This document shows, one piece after another, positions 45,102 to 54,616 of a stretch of DNA of 64,000 nucleotides. The first letter of the stretch is position 1; each line of letters starts with the position of its first letter. Source of the DNA: Pseudomonas gregormendelii (lineage in GTDB: Bacteria; Pseudomonadota; Gammaproteobacteria; Pseudomonadales; Pseudomonadaceae); assembly GCF_017114825.1 (NCBI RefSeq), contig NZ_JADEVO010000010.1, positions 62,001 to 126,000 on the forward strand, in the 5' to 3' direction. Made by a program: the position numbers and the translations under genes. Below the pieces are notes generated by a model. That model did no database searches, was not told the DNA's origin, and was given only the letters and a program-made list of their open reading frames with translations.

Positions 45102-47462
45102 GTGGATCTACAGCAGGGTTTTGTCCTGACCCGGCATTGGCGTGACACCCCGGCCGGTACGGAAGTCGAGTTCTGGCTGGCGACCGATAACGGTCCCCGG
45201 CGCATTCGCCTGCCCCATCAACCGTCGGTGGCGTTCATTCCCGCCGAACAGCGGGAACAGGCAGAGCAGGTGCTACAGGGTGAAAAAAACGTCGAGCTAC
45301 GGCCCCTGGCGCTGCTGGACTTCGAGCATCGCCCGGTGCTCGGCCTGTACTGTCAGCAGCACGGCCAGTTGATGCGCCTGGAAACCGCCCTGCGCAAGGT
45401 CGGCGTCGAGATGTTCGAAGCCGATGTGCGACCGCCCGAACGCTACATGATGGAGCGCTTCATCACCGCACCGGTGGTCTTCGGTGGCACGCCGAATGCC
45501 GAAGGACTGGTGCTCGACGCGCAGATGAAAGCTGATCCGGCTTACCGGCCCACGCTCAGGCTGGTGTCCCTGGATATCGAAACCACCGCCCGGGGCGAGC
45601 TTTACTCGATTGCGCTGCAAGGGTGTGGCGAGCGTCAGGTGTACATGCTTGGTCCGCCCAACGGTGACGACAGCGAGGTGGACTTCCAACTTGAATACTG
45701 CGAGTCACGCACCCTGTTGCTGAAGAAACTCAACGAATGGTTTGCCCGTTTCGACCCGGACGCGATCATCGGCTGGAACGTCGTGCAGTTCGACCTGCGG
45801 GTGCTCCACGAGCATGCCCGGCGCCTGGCGGTGCCACTCAAGCTGGGGCGTGGTGGCGAAGAGATGCAGTGGCGTGAACATGGCAGCCGCAATCACTTTT
45901 TTGCGGCAGCGGCGGGCCGCTTGATCATCGACGGCATCGAGTCCCTGCGCTCAGCGACCTGGAGTTTCCCCTCGTTCAGCCTGGAGAACGTCGCCCAGAC
46001 CCTGTTGGGGGAGGGCAAGGCGATCAGCACGCCTTACCAGCGCATGGACGAAATCAACCGCATGTTCGCCGAGGACAAGCCGGCCCTGGCCAAATACAAC
46101 CTCAAGGACTGCGAATTGGTCACGCGGATTTTCGCCAAAACCGAGCTGTTGACCTTCCTGCTCGAGCGCGCCAGCGTTACAGGTTTGCCGGCGGACCGCA
46201 GCGGCGGCTCGGTAGCGGCCTTCACCCACCTTTACATGCCGCTGATGCACCGCCAGGGCTTTGTTGCGCCGAACCTCGGCGGGCGGCCACCGCAAGCCAG
46301 TCCTGGCGGTTTTGTCATGGACTCACAGCCGGGGCTCTACGAATCGGTGCTGGTGCTCGACTACAAGAGCCTCTACCCCTCGATCATCCGCACGTTCCTG
46401 ATCGACCCGGTCGGCCTGATCGAAGGCCTCAAGCACCCGGACGACCACGACTCGGTCCCCGGTTTCCGCGGCGCGCGGTTTTCCAGGACCCGGCATTGCC
46501 TGCCAGCGATTGTCTCGCGGGTGGCCGAGGGCCGGGAAACCGCCAAGCGTGAGCACAACGCGCCGCTGTCCCAGGCCCTGAAGATCATCATGAACGCGTT
46601 CTACGGCGTGCTCGGGTCCAGCGGCTGCCGGTTCTTCGACACGCGCCTGGCCTCATCGATCACCTTGCGCGGGCACGAGATCATGCTGCGCACTCGTCAG
46701 CTGATCGAGGCGCAGGGGCACACGGTGATTTACGGCGATACCGACTCGACCTTCGTCTGGCTGCGTCGGGCCCATGGCCAGGAAGAAGCCGCGCAGATCG
46801 GCAGGGCCCTGGTCGATCACGTGAACCAGTGGTGGCGTGGGCACGTGCAGCAGCAGTATGGGCTGCAAAGCGTGCTTGAACTGCAATATGAAACCCACTA
46901 CACGCGGTTCCTGATGCCGACCATTCGCGGTGCGGAGGAGGGCAGTAAAAAGCGTTATGCAGGATTGGTCCGCCGTGCCGATGGTACCGACGAGATGGTC
47001 TACAAGGGCCTTGAAGCGGTGCGTACCGACTGGTCACTGCTGGCCCGCCAATTCCAGCAGGAACTCTATTCGCTGATATTCCACCGCAAGCCCTATCAGG
47101 ATTATGTGCGCGACTACGTGCGCAAGACCCTGGCCGGCGAGTTCGACGAGCGCCTCGTCTATCGCAAACGCCTGCGCCGCACCCTCGACGACTATGAGCG
47201 CAACGTGCCTCCACATGTGCGGGCGGCGCGCATCGCCGATGCCTACAACGACCAGCAGGGCCGGCCTCGGCAGTACCAGAACGGCGGCTGGATCAGTTAC
47301 CTGATCACCGTAGCCGGGCCTGAGCCGCTGGAGGTGCGCAGCGCGCCCGTCGACTATGACCATTACGTCACGCGGCAACTGCAACCGATCGCGGACGCCA
47401 TCCTGCCGTTTGTAGATGACGACTTTTCAACCCTGATTGGAGGGCAACTGGGGCTCTTTTGA
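45102..47462 (+). CDS. polB: DNA polymerase II (family B)
   Basis: A 786-residue repair polymerase. The 3'-5' exonuclease motifs are [13 protein letters not shown] (Exo I), [14 protein letters not shown] (Exo II) and YNLKDCEL (Exo III). The polymerase motifs are [14 protein letters not shown] (A), [14 protein letters not shown] (B) and [12 protein letters not shown] (C, with the catalytic Asp pair). Length matches E. coli Pol II (783). It acts in restart and bypass after DNA damage. GTG at 45102 starts the protein, [19 protein letters not shown]. The last 36 bases overlap the convergent DUF1810 gene. Confidence 0.95.
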   Translation: MDLQQGFVLTRHWRDTPAGTEVEFWLATDNGPRRIRLPHQPSVAFIPAEQREQAEQVLQGEKNVELRPLALLDFEHRPVLGLYCQQHGQLMRLETALRKVGVEMFEADVRPPERYMMERFITAPVVFGGTPNAEGLVLDAQMKADPAYRPTLRLVSLDIETTARGELYSIALQGCGERQVYMLGPPNGDDSEVDFQLEYCESRTLLLKKLNEWFARFDPDAIIGWNVVQFDLRVLHEHARRLAVPLKLGRGGEEMQWREHGSRNHFFAAAAGRLIIDGIESLRSATWSFPSFSLENVAQTLLGEGKAISTPYQRMDEINRMFAEDKPALAKYNLKDCELVTRIFAKTELLTFLLERASVTGLPADRSGGSVAAFTHLYMPLMHRQGFVAPNLGGRPPQASPGGFVMDSQPGLYESVLVLDYKSLYPSIIRTFLIDPVGLIEGLKHPDDHDSVPGFRGARFSRTRHCLPAIVSRVAEGRETAKREHNAPLSQALKIIMNAFYGVLGSSGCRFFDTRLASSITLRGHEIMLRTRQLIEAQGHTVIYGDTDSTFVWLRRAHGQEEAAQIGRALVDHVNQWWRGHVQQQYGLQSVLELQYETHYTRFLMPTIRGAEEGSKKRYAGLVRRADGTDEMVYKGLEAVRTDWSLLARQFQQELYSLIFHRKPYQDYVRDYVRKTLAGEFDERLVYRKRLRRTLDDYERNVPPHVRAARIADAYNDQQGRPRQYQNGGWISYLITVAGPEPLEVRSAPVDYDHYVTRQLQPIADAILPFVDDDFSTLIGGQLGLF

Positions 47463-47897
47463 GTCCAGTAGCGACAGGGTCCACTCGTCCGGAATGCCGT
47501 GGTAGTAACGGTCCAGGGCCTGATGGAACAGACTGTCCCCGGGGCTGAACTGCGTAAACAGGGTCATGGAGGAGTGAAACTTCAGGTTGTCGGGGTGACC
47601 GAAAATGTCACCGATGGACCGATGCTTGATGTTGAGCACCAATTGAGTACAGGTCCGCAGCCGTGCACCCAGCACTGCATGATCCAGATAGGCCATCGCT
47701 TCTGCGGCCGACTGGATAGCGAAGCGCCGCGACATTTCGCTGCCACCCAGTCCGGCGATCTGCGGGAAGATGAACCACATCCAGTGCCGGCGCTTGCAGC
47801 CGGCAGCCAGTTCCTCGAGGACGTAGTCGAACACCGGGTCCTGCGCCTGGAGGAAGCGGTCCAGGTTAAAGGAGTCCAGCGGGTCGGTGCTTCTCAT
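47427..47897 (-). CDS. DUF1810 family protein
   Basis: A 156-residue protein with [40 protein letters not shown] and [20 protein letters not shown], the signature of DUF1810, an all-helical family of unknown function. It should be cytoplasmic. ATG at 47897 is chosen because the longer frame to 48026 lies in the aldo/keto reductase end. Its own 3' end overlaps the polB 3' end by 36 bases (convergent). Confidence 0.85.
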   Translation of the reverse strand: MRSTDPLDSFNLDRFLQAQDPVFDYVLEELAAGCKRRHWMWFIFPQIAGLGGSEMSRRFAIQSAAEAMAYLDHAVLGARLRTCTQLVLNIKHRSIGDIFGHPDNLKFHSSMTLFTQFSPGDSLFHQALDRYYHGIPDEWTLSLLDSKEPQLPSNQG

Positions 47898-47925
47898 GTA
47901 GAAGCCCTCTGATGAAACCGATGGC

Positions 47926-48747
47926 CTAGACCATGGCCAGTCGCTGTTTGCGTTGTGGCGCACGAAACACTTGGTCCAGCGCCTCCAGATCCCCGGGTTC
48001 AAGCCGTATGTCGTGTGCTTGGGCATTGAGTTTGACGTGCTCGGGCCGGACCGCCTTGGGGATGGCGATTACCCCGTCCTGCCGCAGAATCCATGCCAGT
48101 GCCACCTGCGCCGGTGTCGCGGCGTGACGGGCTGCCACTTGTCCGAGGGTGGCGTGGGCCAGCATATGCCCACCTTGGCCAATGGGACAGTAGGCCATGA
48201 CGGGCAGCCTCTGTTGCTGGCACCACGGTAGCAGGTCGAATTCGATGCCGCGCGCTTCCAGGTTGTACAGCACCTGATTGGTGGCGCAGGCCGGTGCAGC
48301 CAGTTCGTGCAGGTCATCCAGATCAAAATTGGACACCCCCCAGCGGCCGATCTTGCCGGCCTCGCGCAAGCGCTCGAAGGCGTCGACAGTTTCCTCCAGC
48401 GGATACTGGCCGCGCCAATGCAGCAGATACAGATCGATGTAATCGGTGCGCAGCCGCTTCAGGCTGCGCTCGCACGCCAAGGGAACGCCCTGGCGACTGG
48501 CATTGTGCGGGTACACTTTGCTGACCAGGAAGACCTTGTCACGCTGACCCGCGATCGCCTCGCCCACCACTTCCTCTGCTGCGCCTTCGGCGTACATTTC
48601 GGCGCTGTCGATCAGGGTCATGCCCAGCTCGATGCCTTGGCGCAAGGCCGCGACTTCGCTGGCGTATTGCGATGAATCCTCGCCCATGCGCCAGGTGCCC
48701 TGGCCGATGACCGGTACCTCGACGCCGGCCAATTGCAAAGTGCGCAT
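47926..48747 (-). CDS. Aldo/keto reductase
   Basis: A 273-residue NADPH-dependent oxidoreductase of the TIM-barrel family. The catalytic tetrad can be read in TLIDSAEMYAEGAAEEVVGE (Asp and Tyr), VFLVSKVYPHNA (Lys) and DLYLLHWRGQYP (His). GVSNFDLDDL, LAWILRQDGVIAIPK and KLNAQA belong to the cofactor site. It reduces aldehydes or ketones; substrate unknown. It lies 28 bases before the DUF1810 gene on the same strand, so the two may be cotranscribed. Confidence 0.9.
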   Translation of the reverse strand: MRTLQLAGVEVPVIGQGTWRMGEDSSQYASEVAALRQGIELGMTLIDSAEMYAEGAAEEVVGEAIAGQRDKVFLVSKVYPHNASRQGVPLACERSLKRLRTDYIDLYLLHWRGQYPLEETVDAFERLREAGKIGRWGVSNFDLDDLHELAAPACATNQVLYNLEARGIEFDLLPWCQQQRLPVMAYCPIGQGGHMLAHATLGQVAARHAATPAQVALAWILRQDGVIAIPKAVRPEHVKLNAQAHDIRLEPGDLEALDQVFRAPQRKQRLAMV

Positions 48748-48973
48748 TCAAACCTCCTGAAAAATCCGCTGGTGTACGTTCGGCAGCATGAACGGCATGA
48801 GGTTCATTGCTGCAAGGCTCCAGGCTACCGCAGCCAGTGGACGTTGTTGAGTGGCGCATCCTTCGTGCAGGTTTACGGACCGTCGGCACTGCACTTTTTC
48901 GGCATTCGCGGCTCTATCCATGGCCTGCCCGCGGCGATCCCCACCGCCGGCCAATGCCCAAGTCGCAAAATTC

Positions 48974-49723
48974 ATGGCCCAATTGTTGTCCCTCATCACC
49001 GCGCACATCCGCGGCCAACGCCGGCTACTCGCCTGCATGGCGCTGCTGTTCGTCACCGGTTGCAGCCAGCAGCAGGGACGGGACGTCATCAGCCAGTTTC
49101 GCGAAGGCAAACCCCAGGAATTTCTCCAGACCAGCGTCGACCGCATGGCCACCCTGACCATGCGCGACAACCTCGACAGCCTCTACCTGCTGATGAACAA
49201 GCTGTACCTGCGCAACCCCGACGAGCTGAAAAAGTCCGGCTTTCTCGACGCTCGAATCGCAGAAAAACAGGTGCGCATGGCGATCGAGCAGCAGCAACCG
49301 CTGCCCACCCTGGGGGGCAGAAAGGACCTGGCGGCGCTGAGCTATGCCATGAGTCCGGAGTTCCTCGGCGACCGGGTCGGTGCGTTCATCTATGCCATCG
49401 GCAGCATGCTGGTGACTGCCCACGGTGACCGGCTGGAGTTCTACATGACGGATGCGATCAATCCGACCTTCGTCAACAACGCCGCGCGCAACATCGAGAA
49501 AGCCACCTGGATCCTCAGTCAGCGGCAGAACCCCCAGGGTGGACCCTTGCTGTTTTCCAACGAGATCTCGGAGGAAGGCAGCAACCTGAGTTTCGCCGTG
49601 GAATTCGGCAAGATCGTTGCGCGCCTGGACCTGTTGACCCAGATGCTCGATGAGCGATATCGACGGATCGGCCTGAACTACGCGCAGAGCCTGCTGTTTC
49701 TGAATTTTTTACCGGTGCAGTGA
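48974..49723 (+). CDS. Hypothetical lipoprotein
   Basis: A 249-residue protein with a lipoprotein signal: a hydrophobic segment at about 17-28 leads to FVTGC (Cys near residue 29) followed by SQQQGRD. The mature part is polar and helical with no motif I recognise (LDARIAEKQVRMAIEQQQPL, GDRVGAFIYAIGSMLVTAHG, ARNIEKATWILSQRQNPQGG). ATG at 48974 is preferred because the signal begins there; the frame is open upstream to 48851. Function unknown; a periplasm-facing anchor is inferred from the lipobox. Confidence 0.75.
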   Translation: MAQLLSLITAHIRGQRRLLACMALLFVTGCSQQQGRDVISQFREGKPQEFLQTSVDRMATLTMRDNLDSLYLLMNKLYLRNPDELKKSGFLDARIAEKQVRMAIEQQQPLPTLGGRKDLAALSYAMSPEFLGDRVGAFIYAIGSMLVTAHGDRLEFYMTDAINPTFVNNAARNIEKATWILSQRQNPQGGPLLFSNEISEEGSNLSFAVEFGKIVARLDLLTQMLDERYRRIGLNYAQSLLFLNFLPVQ

Positions 49724-49788
49724 TCCGAGTCAGTTACAGTGTTAAGTTGTATACAATCGATGTCGCTTGAAAGGGAGCTGCAACCGTC

Positions 49789-51003
49789 ATGACAGACCAG
49801 GCCGCCGTCGAACGTACGCGCACCGAACACTCTGCCCAGAGCGAGAAGCTGCCTTACGCTGCGCTGCTGGCGTTCGCCATGACCGGTTTTATCGCCGTGC
49901 TCACCGAAACCCTGCCGGCCGGGTTGCTGACGCAGATCGGCGCCGGGTTGCAGGTCAGCGAAGTGTGGGCCGGCCAGTTGGTAACGCTTTATGCCCTGGG
50001 CTCGATCGTGGCGGCCATTCCGCTGACTGTGGCGACTCGCGGCTGGCGGCGTCGGCGAGTGCTGATGATGACAGTGTGCGGATTTCTGTTGTTCAACACC
50101 GTCACGACGTTCTCCAGTCACTACGGGCTGACCCTGGTGTCGCGCTTCCTGGCGGGCATGGCGGCGGGCCTGGCGTGGGGCATCATGGCCGGTTACGCCC
50201 GGGGGCTGGTCACCCCGCGCCTGCAAGGTCGGGCGCTGGCGATCGCGATGCTTGGCACCCCGGTCGCGTTGTCGCTCGGCACACCTGCCGGGACCTGGCT
50301 GGGTAACCTGATCGGCTGGCGCGCCTCGTTCGGCATCATGTCGGCCCTGGCGTTGCTGCTGGCGGCCTGGATCATGGTCGCCGTGCCTGACCGTCCCGGC
50401 CAGCCCGACACCGAGCGCCTGCCCCTGGCCAAGGTGTTCAGCATGAAGGGCGTGCGTCCTGTGTTGTTTGTGGTGCTGACGTGGATGCTGGGGCATAACA
50501 TTCTGTACACCTATATCGATCCGTTCCTGACCCAGGCGGGCCTGGGTGAACGGGTGGACCTGGTGCTGCTGGTGTTCGGTGTCAGTTCGCTGGTGGGTAT
50601 CTGGGTGATTGGCCTGCTGGTGGACCGTTGGTTGCGCCGGTTGGCACTGATCAGCCTCGCGGTTTTTTCGCTTACCGCGCTGGTGCTGGCCATGGCTGCG
50701 TCGTCGCCCTGGGTGGTGTATGGCTGCATGGCGGTGTGGGGGCTGTCATTTGGCGGGTCGGCAACGTTGCTGCTGACGGCGGCTGCAGATTCTGCGGGCG
50801 AGAACGTTGATGTGGTGCAGGCGATGCTGACGACTTCCTGGAACGTGGCCATTGCCGGGGGCGGACTGTTCGGTGGTCTGCTGCTGGACCGGGTGGGCGC
50901 GATGGCGTTTCCCTGGGCGTTGCTGATTTTGTCGCTGGTGGCGTTTGCTACGGTTTTTGTTAATAGCCAATACAGCTTCAAGCCGGGGCGGCGGTCGCAC
51001 TGA
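49789..51003 (+). CDS. MFS transporter (DHA1 family)
   Basis: A 404-residue protein with twelve hydrophobic segments. PYAALLAFAMTGFIAVLTET, LVTLYALGSIVAAIPLTVAT and RFLAGMAAGLAWGIMAGYAR (motif with an Arg in helix 4) are typical of the AraJ/DHA1 exporters, which pump drugs or sugars. The substrate cannot be told. The start ATG has GGGAGC 9 bases ahead. No regulator is adjacent. Confidence 0.88.
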   Translation: MTDQAAVERTRTEHSAQSEKLPYAALLAFAMTGFIAVLTETLPAGLLTQIGAGLQVSEVWAGQLVTLYALGSIVAAIPLTVATRGWRRRRVLMMTVCGFLLFNTVTTFSSHYGLTLVSRFLAGMAAGLAWGIMAGYARGLVTPRLQGRALAIAMLGTPVALSLGTPAGTWLGNLIGWRASFGIMSALALLLAAWIMVAVPDRPGQPDTERLPLAKVFSMKGVRPVLFVVLTWMLGHNILYTYIDPFLTQAGLGERVDLVLLVFGVSSLVGIWVIGLLVDRWLRRLALISLAVFSLTALVLAMAASSPWVVYGCMAVWGLSFGGSATLLLTAAADSAGENVDVVQAMLTTSWNVAIAGGGLFGGLLLDRVGAMAFPWALLILSLVAFATVFVNSQYSFKPGRRSH

Positions 51004-51070
51004 CCTGCAATGATCCGAACTCATTCTGTGGGCGCAACGCTTGCCTGCCGCGGCTGCCTGCGTCGCACCC

Positions 51071-51099
51071 CTGTGGGAGCAAAGATTGCTCGCGATAGC
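51071..51099. repeat. Single REP half-element
   Basis: CTGTGGGAGCAAAGATTGCTCGCG, a diverged REP arm, between the MFS and TauE/SafE genes. A weaker GTGGGCGCAACGCTTGCC stands at 51029. Confidence 0.6.
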
Positions 51100-51220
51100 G
51101 GTCCGCCATTCAACATCATTGCCGAATCGATATAACCATAGTCCGCATTGATATAAGTAGTTATAAGAAAAATCGCTATGCTGCGGACCAGTTTTTTCCT
51201 GCGGTTTGTTTGGGCGATTT

Positions 51221-52006
51221 ATGGACTTTGGAAACCTCGGGTTAGTCGTTGCAGGCTTGGTAGTCGGTTTTATTGTCGGCATGACCGGCGTCGGTGGCGG
51301 GTCGTTGATGACTCCTATCCTGCTGTGGTTCGGCGTCAATCCCGCCACAGCGGTCGGCACTGACCTGCTGTACGCGGCCATCACCAAATCCAGTGGTGTT
51401 CTGGTTCACCGCAAAAACAAGAATATCGACTGGGCGATCACCGGCTGGCTGACCCTCGGCAGTGTCCCGGCAGTGGTCATGACATTGTGGTTCCTGAGCA
51501 CGCTGCACAGCTCTCCGGATGCCATGAATGCCGTTATCAAACAGGCCCTGGGTTTCGTACTGTTCGCGACGGCACTGGCAATTTTCTTCAAGAATCGCCT
51601 GCTCGATTTCGCCCACAAACGGGCTGGCGGCAACTACAACCCGAGCGGTCCGCGCCTCAATGTGATGACCGTCATCACCGGTCTGGTCCTCGGCACCATG
51701 GTCGCACTGACGTCCATCGGTGCTGGCGCGCTGGGCACCGTGGCCTTGTTCATCCTCTATCCGCTGCTGCCAACCCGGCGCCTGGTTGGCACCGAAATCG
51801 CCCACGCCGTACCGCTGACCCTCGTCGCCGGCCTTGGCCACGCGAGCATGGGCAACATGGACTGGCACGTGCTGGGCTATTTGTTGATCGGCTCGCTGCC
51901 GGGTATCTGGCTGGGCAGTCACCTCACCGGACGGATCTCCGATGAAGTGCTGCGACCTTGCCTGGCGACCATGCTGGTATTGATCGGTTACAAATTGGCG
52001 TTCTGA
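51221..52006 (+). CDS. TauE/SafE-family permease (TSUP)
   Basis: A 261-residue inner-membrane protein of about eight segments in two related halves. Each half begins with a Gly-rich loop: FIVGMTGVGGGSLMTPIL near residue 16 and ALTSIGAGALGTVALFIL near residue 157. Family members export sulfite, sulfoacetate or related anions. The exact substrate is unknown. ATG at 51221 (MDFGNLGLVVAG) is preferred to a TTG 15 bases upstream. The GNAT gene lies tail to tail with it. Confidence 0.87.
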   Translation: MDFGNLGLVVAGLVVGFIVGMTGVGGGSLMTPILLWFGVNPATAVGTDLLYAAITKSSGVLVHRKNKNIDWAITGWLTLGSVPAVVMTLWFLSTLHSSPDAMNAVIKQALGFVLFATALAIFFKNRLLDFAHKRAGGNYNPSGPRLNVMTVITGLVLGTMVALTSIGAGALGTVALFILYPLLPTRRLVGTEIAHAVPLTLVAGLGHASMGNMDWHVLGYLLIGSLPGIWLGSHLTGRISDEVLRPCLATMLVLIGYKLAF

Positions 52007-52018
52007 GTGAGCCGTGCG

Positions 52019-52489
52019 TCAGGCCTTCTGGATCAGACGCTTCATCACAGTGATGCCGAGCCCCTCGTCATCGACCGTATGCTCGACAACTTCCCAACCC
52101 AGCCTGGCATACAGCGACTGGGCCTGGTCGGTATAGAGATACAACTCGGCAATGCCCAGTGCTGCCGCTTCGTCGACAATACGGTTCACCAGCGCCGAGG
52201 CAATGCCCCGGCCGCGATGCTCGACCTTCACATACACTCCAGCCAGCCACGGCGTCAGATCCGGGCGGGAGTCGAGGTCGCTGTCGATCAGCAGGGCGCC
52301 GCCGAGCATTTGTGCATCTTCGATGGCGACCACAACCGTGGGCACTGCACCTTTGCCACAGGCCGCCCGCATGCGCGCGGTTCTGGCTTGCAGGTTGTCG
52401 CCGGGACGGTATTGACCCCACTCGTTGAAATTGAGTTCGGCCAACTCGGGGATGAGTGCGGGGTGGTCGCACAGGTAGTCGATCTGCAT
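52019..52489 (-). CDS. GNAT-family acetyltransferase
   Basis: A 156-residue N-acetyltransferase. The acetyl-CoA binding region reads WLAGVYVKVEHRGRGIASAL, with the conserved Arg/Gly-X-Gly pyrophosphate loop, then ELYLYTDQAQSLYARLGWEV near the end. The substrate is unknown. Its stop is 13 bases from the end of the TauE/SafE gene. Length is standard for the family. Confidence 0.87.
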   Translation of the reverse strand: MQIDYLCDHPALIPELAELNFNEWGQYRPGDNLQARTARMRAACGKGAVPTVVVAIEDAQMLGGALLIDSDLDSRPDLTPWLAGVYVKVEHRGRGIASALVNRIVDEAAALGIAELYLYTDQAQSLYARLGWEVVEHTVDDEGLGITVMKRLIQKA

Positions 52490-52699
52490 GGCGGTTGAAG
52501 CTCCTTTTCATGACGCTGCTTGTCGTGCGCCGACCATAGAATGTTCGTTTCAGGTAATCAACTGCGCACAGGATCGCGGTTGCGCAATAATCGCCCTGAC
52601 CTAAGCTTTGAACAAAGCGAAACATTATTGCGGTGCGTCACCCGGAACAATCACCGCGATGCGCAATCATTAGAGCGTGGATTACAAAAGGAGATGCGC

Positions 52700-53248
52700 A
52701 TGCTCATCAGGTCTTTGACCCTGACTACCTTGCTGGTACTCGCCGGCCCCTTGCTCGCCGCTGACGGCGATTCACCGCTGGACATGGACAAGGGCCGCTC
52801 GCGTCCGCTGATCGTGATCGCGCCCAGCACGGTGGACCCGACGTGGGTCAGCCTGAAAAAATCCCTGGAAGAGCCCGACAACAAAAAAGGCTTCACCGAC
52901 CGCAACATGGTGCTTTATTCGGTGATCAACACCATGGGCCAGCGAGAGGGTAAAGACCTCGACCCGCAAAGTACGATGGCGCTGATTCGTGCACTGAAGA
53001 TGGGGGCAGGGGCGCAGACCAAGGTCATTCTTGTGGGCAAGGACGGTGAGAAGAAGCTTGAGCAATTGGGGACGGTAAACCTGAAGGAGATTTTCAGCAC
53101 CATCGATGCCATGCCGATGGCTGAAAAAGAAGCGGCGGCAGCGGCGGTGGCGGCACCGGCCGAAGCCGAGCCGGCCAAAGGCGCCAAGGGCGCGAAACCT
53201 GCCAAACCGGCTAAACCCGCCAAGCCACCTGAAATGCCCGACGACTGA
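52700..53248 (+). CDS. Exported DUF4174 family protein with Ala/Lys/Pro tail
   Basis: A 182-residue secreted protein. The signal peptide is about residues 1-20 (LTTLLVLAGPLLAAD). The central DUF4174 domain reads SRPLIVIAPSTVDPTW, then AQTKVILVGKDGEKKLEQLG and VNLKEIFSTIDAMP, a thioredoxin-like pattern without Cys. The end, from about residue 136, is low-complexity (EAEPAKGAKGAKPAKPAKPA). The ATG at 52700 is chosen because AAAAGGAG stands 7 bases ahead; an ATG six bases earlier sits too close. A terminator follows directly. Confidence 0.85.
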   Translation: MLIRSLTLTTLLVLAGPLLAADGDSPLDMDKGRSRPLIVIAPSTVDPTWVSLKKSLEEPDNKKGFTDRNMVLYSVINTMGQREGKDLDPQSTMALIRALKMGAGAQTKVILVGKDGEKKLEQLGTVNLKEIFSTIDAMPMAEKEAAAAAVAAPAEAEPAKGAKGAKPAKPAKPAKPPEMPDD

Positions 53249-53251
53249 CAC

Positions 53252-53286
53252 AAAAATGGGCGACCTGCACAGGTCGCCCATTTTTT
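53252..53286. terminator. Bidirectional terminator between DUF4174 and ampC
   Basis: AAAAATGGGCGACCT and AGGTCGCCCATTTTT form a perfect 15-bp stem around GCAC, with T-runs in both directions. It ends both convergent genes. Confidence 0.92.
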
Positions 53287-53312
53287 AGTGTTCACACGAA
53301 AGGTGGATTCGA

Positions 53313-54479
53313 TCAGTGTGCCAGCACGCTCAGAACCGAGTGAGCGATCTTGACCCTGTCCGGGATTGGAAAGTTCTTGTTCGCCAGAATCACGATGCCT
53401 ATCTCCTTGGAGGGCACGAACGCCGCATAGGCGCCAAAGCCGCCAGTCGAGCCGGTCTTGTTGATCAGTACATTCTGCGGCTGTGGTTGCGGGGGGTTAA
53501 GCCACTTGACTTCATGCGCCTGCATCGCCATTTCCGTTGAATTCCCGGCCAGTAGCTGGTCGAGTGTGATGGGGTAGCTGTACAGCTCCCAACCCAGCCC
53601 CTGAGTCATGTTTGCGACGGTGTAGTAGCCGGTGTGGGTGGTAGCGATAGCCTGTTGCATCGGCGCTTCCAGCTTCGTCGGCCGCATGTTTGCCTCGACA
53701 TAGCGCAGCATGTCGACGGCGCTGGTTTTGACCCCGTACGCCTCGGAATCGAGCGCTCCCGGGCCGACTCTGACCGGTTTATCCTCCTTGTTGTAGCCCT
53801 GGGCATACAGTGCCATTTCGGCCTGGGGAACCTTGAGCCAGGTGTGGGAAAGGCCCAGTTTTGGCAGCAAGGTCTGTTCCATCAACTGGTCAAATGGCGC
53901 CCCCATGCTTTGCGCGGCCAGGTAGCCAAAGAGCCCGAGGCTGGGGTTGGAATATAGTCGATGGCTGCCAGCGTCATAGGTCGGCTTCCACTGCTGGAAA
54001 TAGCCGATCATCTTGTCTGGCGAGTCGGCATTTTCGGGGAACTGCAACGGCAGGCCACCGGCGGTATACGTGCCCAGTTGCAGCACGCTGATGTTGTCGA
54101 AGGCGCTACCTTGCAATGCCGGGAGAATCTGACTGGCCTTTGTGGACAGGGACAATTTGCCGCTGGCCTGGGCGTAGGCGGCCAGGGTCGCGGTGAAGGT
54201 TTTGCTGATTGAGCCTATTTCGAACAAGGTGTTTTCAGTGACCGCCTTGCCGGTTTCCCTGGAGGCTGCGCCGAAGTTGAAATAATGCGCCTGGCCCTTG
54301 TAGGTGACGGCTACCGCCATGCCCGCGATGTTTTGTTGCTGCATGACGGGGGTCACGGCGGCCTTCACGGTCGCTTCGATTTGTTGATCGGAGGGGGCGG
54401 CGGCGATGCAGTGGGTCGTGGCGAGGAGGAGTCCGAATGCGCTGCAGGCCAGGGTTTTGCTGAGGCTGGAGGTGTGCAT
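53313..54479 (-). CDS. ampC: Class C beta-lactamase (AmpC)
   Basis: A 388-residue periplasmic serine enzyme. The signal peptide ends near residue 26 (THCIAAAPSD). Catalytic motifs are FEIGSISKTFTATL (Ser-X-X-Lys), LYSNPSLGLFGYLA (Tyr-Ser-Asn) and INKTGSTGGFGAYA (Lys-Thr-Gly). PENADSPDKMIGYFQQW and the final NFPIPDRVKIAHSVL also match chromosomal AmpC. It hydrolyses beta-lactams, chiefly cephalosporins. No ampR regulator is adjacent, so inducibility cannot be judged. ATG at 54479 is used since the longer frame has no signal peptide. A bidirectional terminator ends it. Confidence 0.93.
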   Translation of the reverse strand: MHTSSLSKTLACSAFGLLLATTHCIAAAPSDQQIEATVKAAVTPVMQQQNIAGMAVAVTYKGQAHYFNFGAASRETGKAVTENTLFEIGSISKTFTATLAAYAQASGKLSLSTKASQILPALQGSAFDNISVLQLGTYTAGGLPLQFPENADSPDKMIGYFQQWKPTYDAGSHRLYSNPSLGLFGYLAAQSMGAPFDQLMEQTLLPKLGLSHTWLKVPQAEMALYAQGYNKEDKPVRVGPGALDSEAYGVKTSAVDMLRYVEANMRPTKLEAPMQQAIATTHTGYYTVANMTQGLGWELYSYPITLDQLLAGNSTEMAMQAHEVKWLNPPQPQPQNVLINKTGSTGGFGAYAAFVPSKEIGIVILANKNFPIPDRVKIAHSVLSVLAH

Positions 54480-54616
54480 GAGGTGTGGTTGTCCTTGGTG
54501 TTTTTGCACAGTGTACAGGCTGGGTGGGGAGTGAATCCTGAGCAAGCAACGCTTTGCTCTCACAGGTGTCACTTCCCGCAAGCCCAGGAAACGGATCTGT
54601 ACACCGCCAAAAAGCC

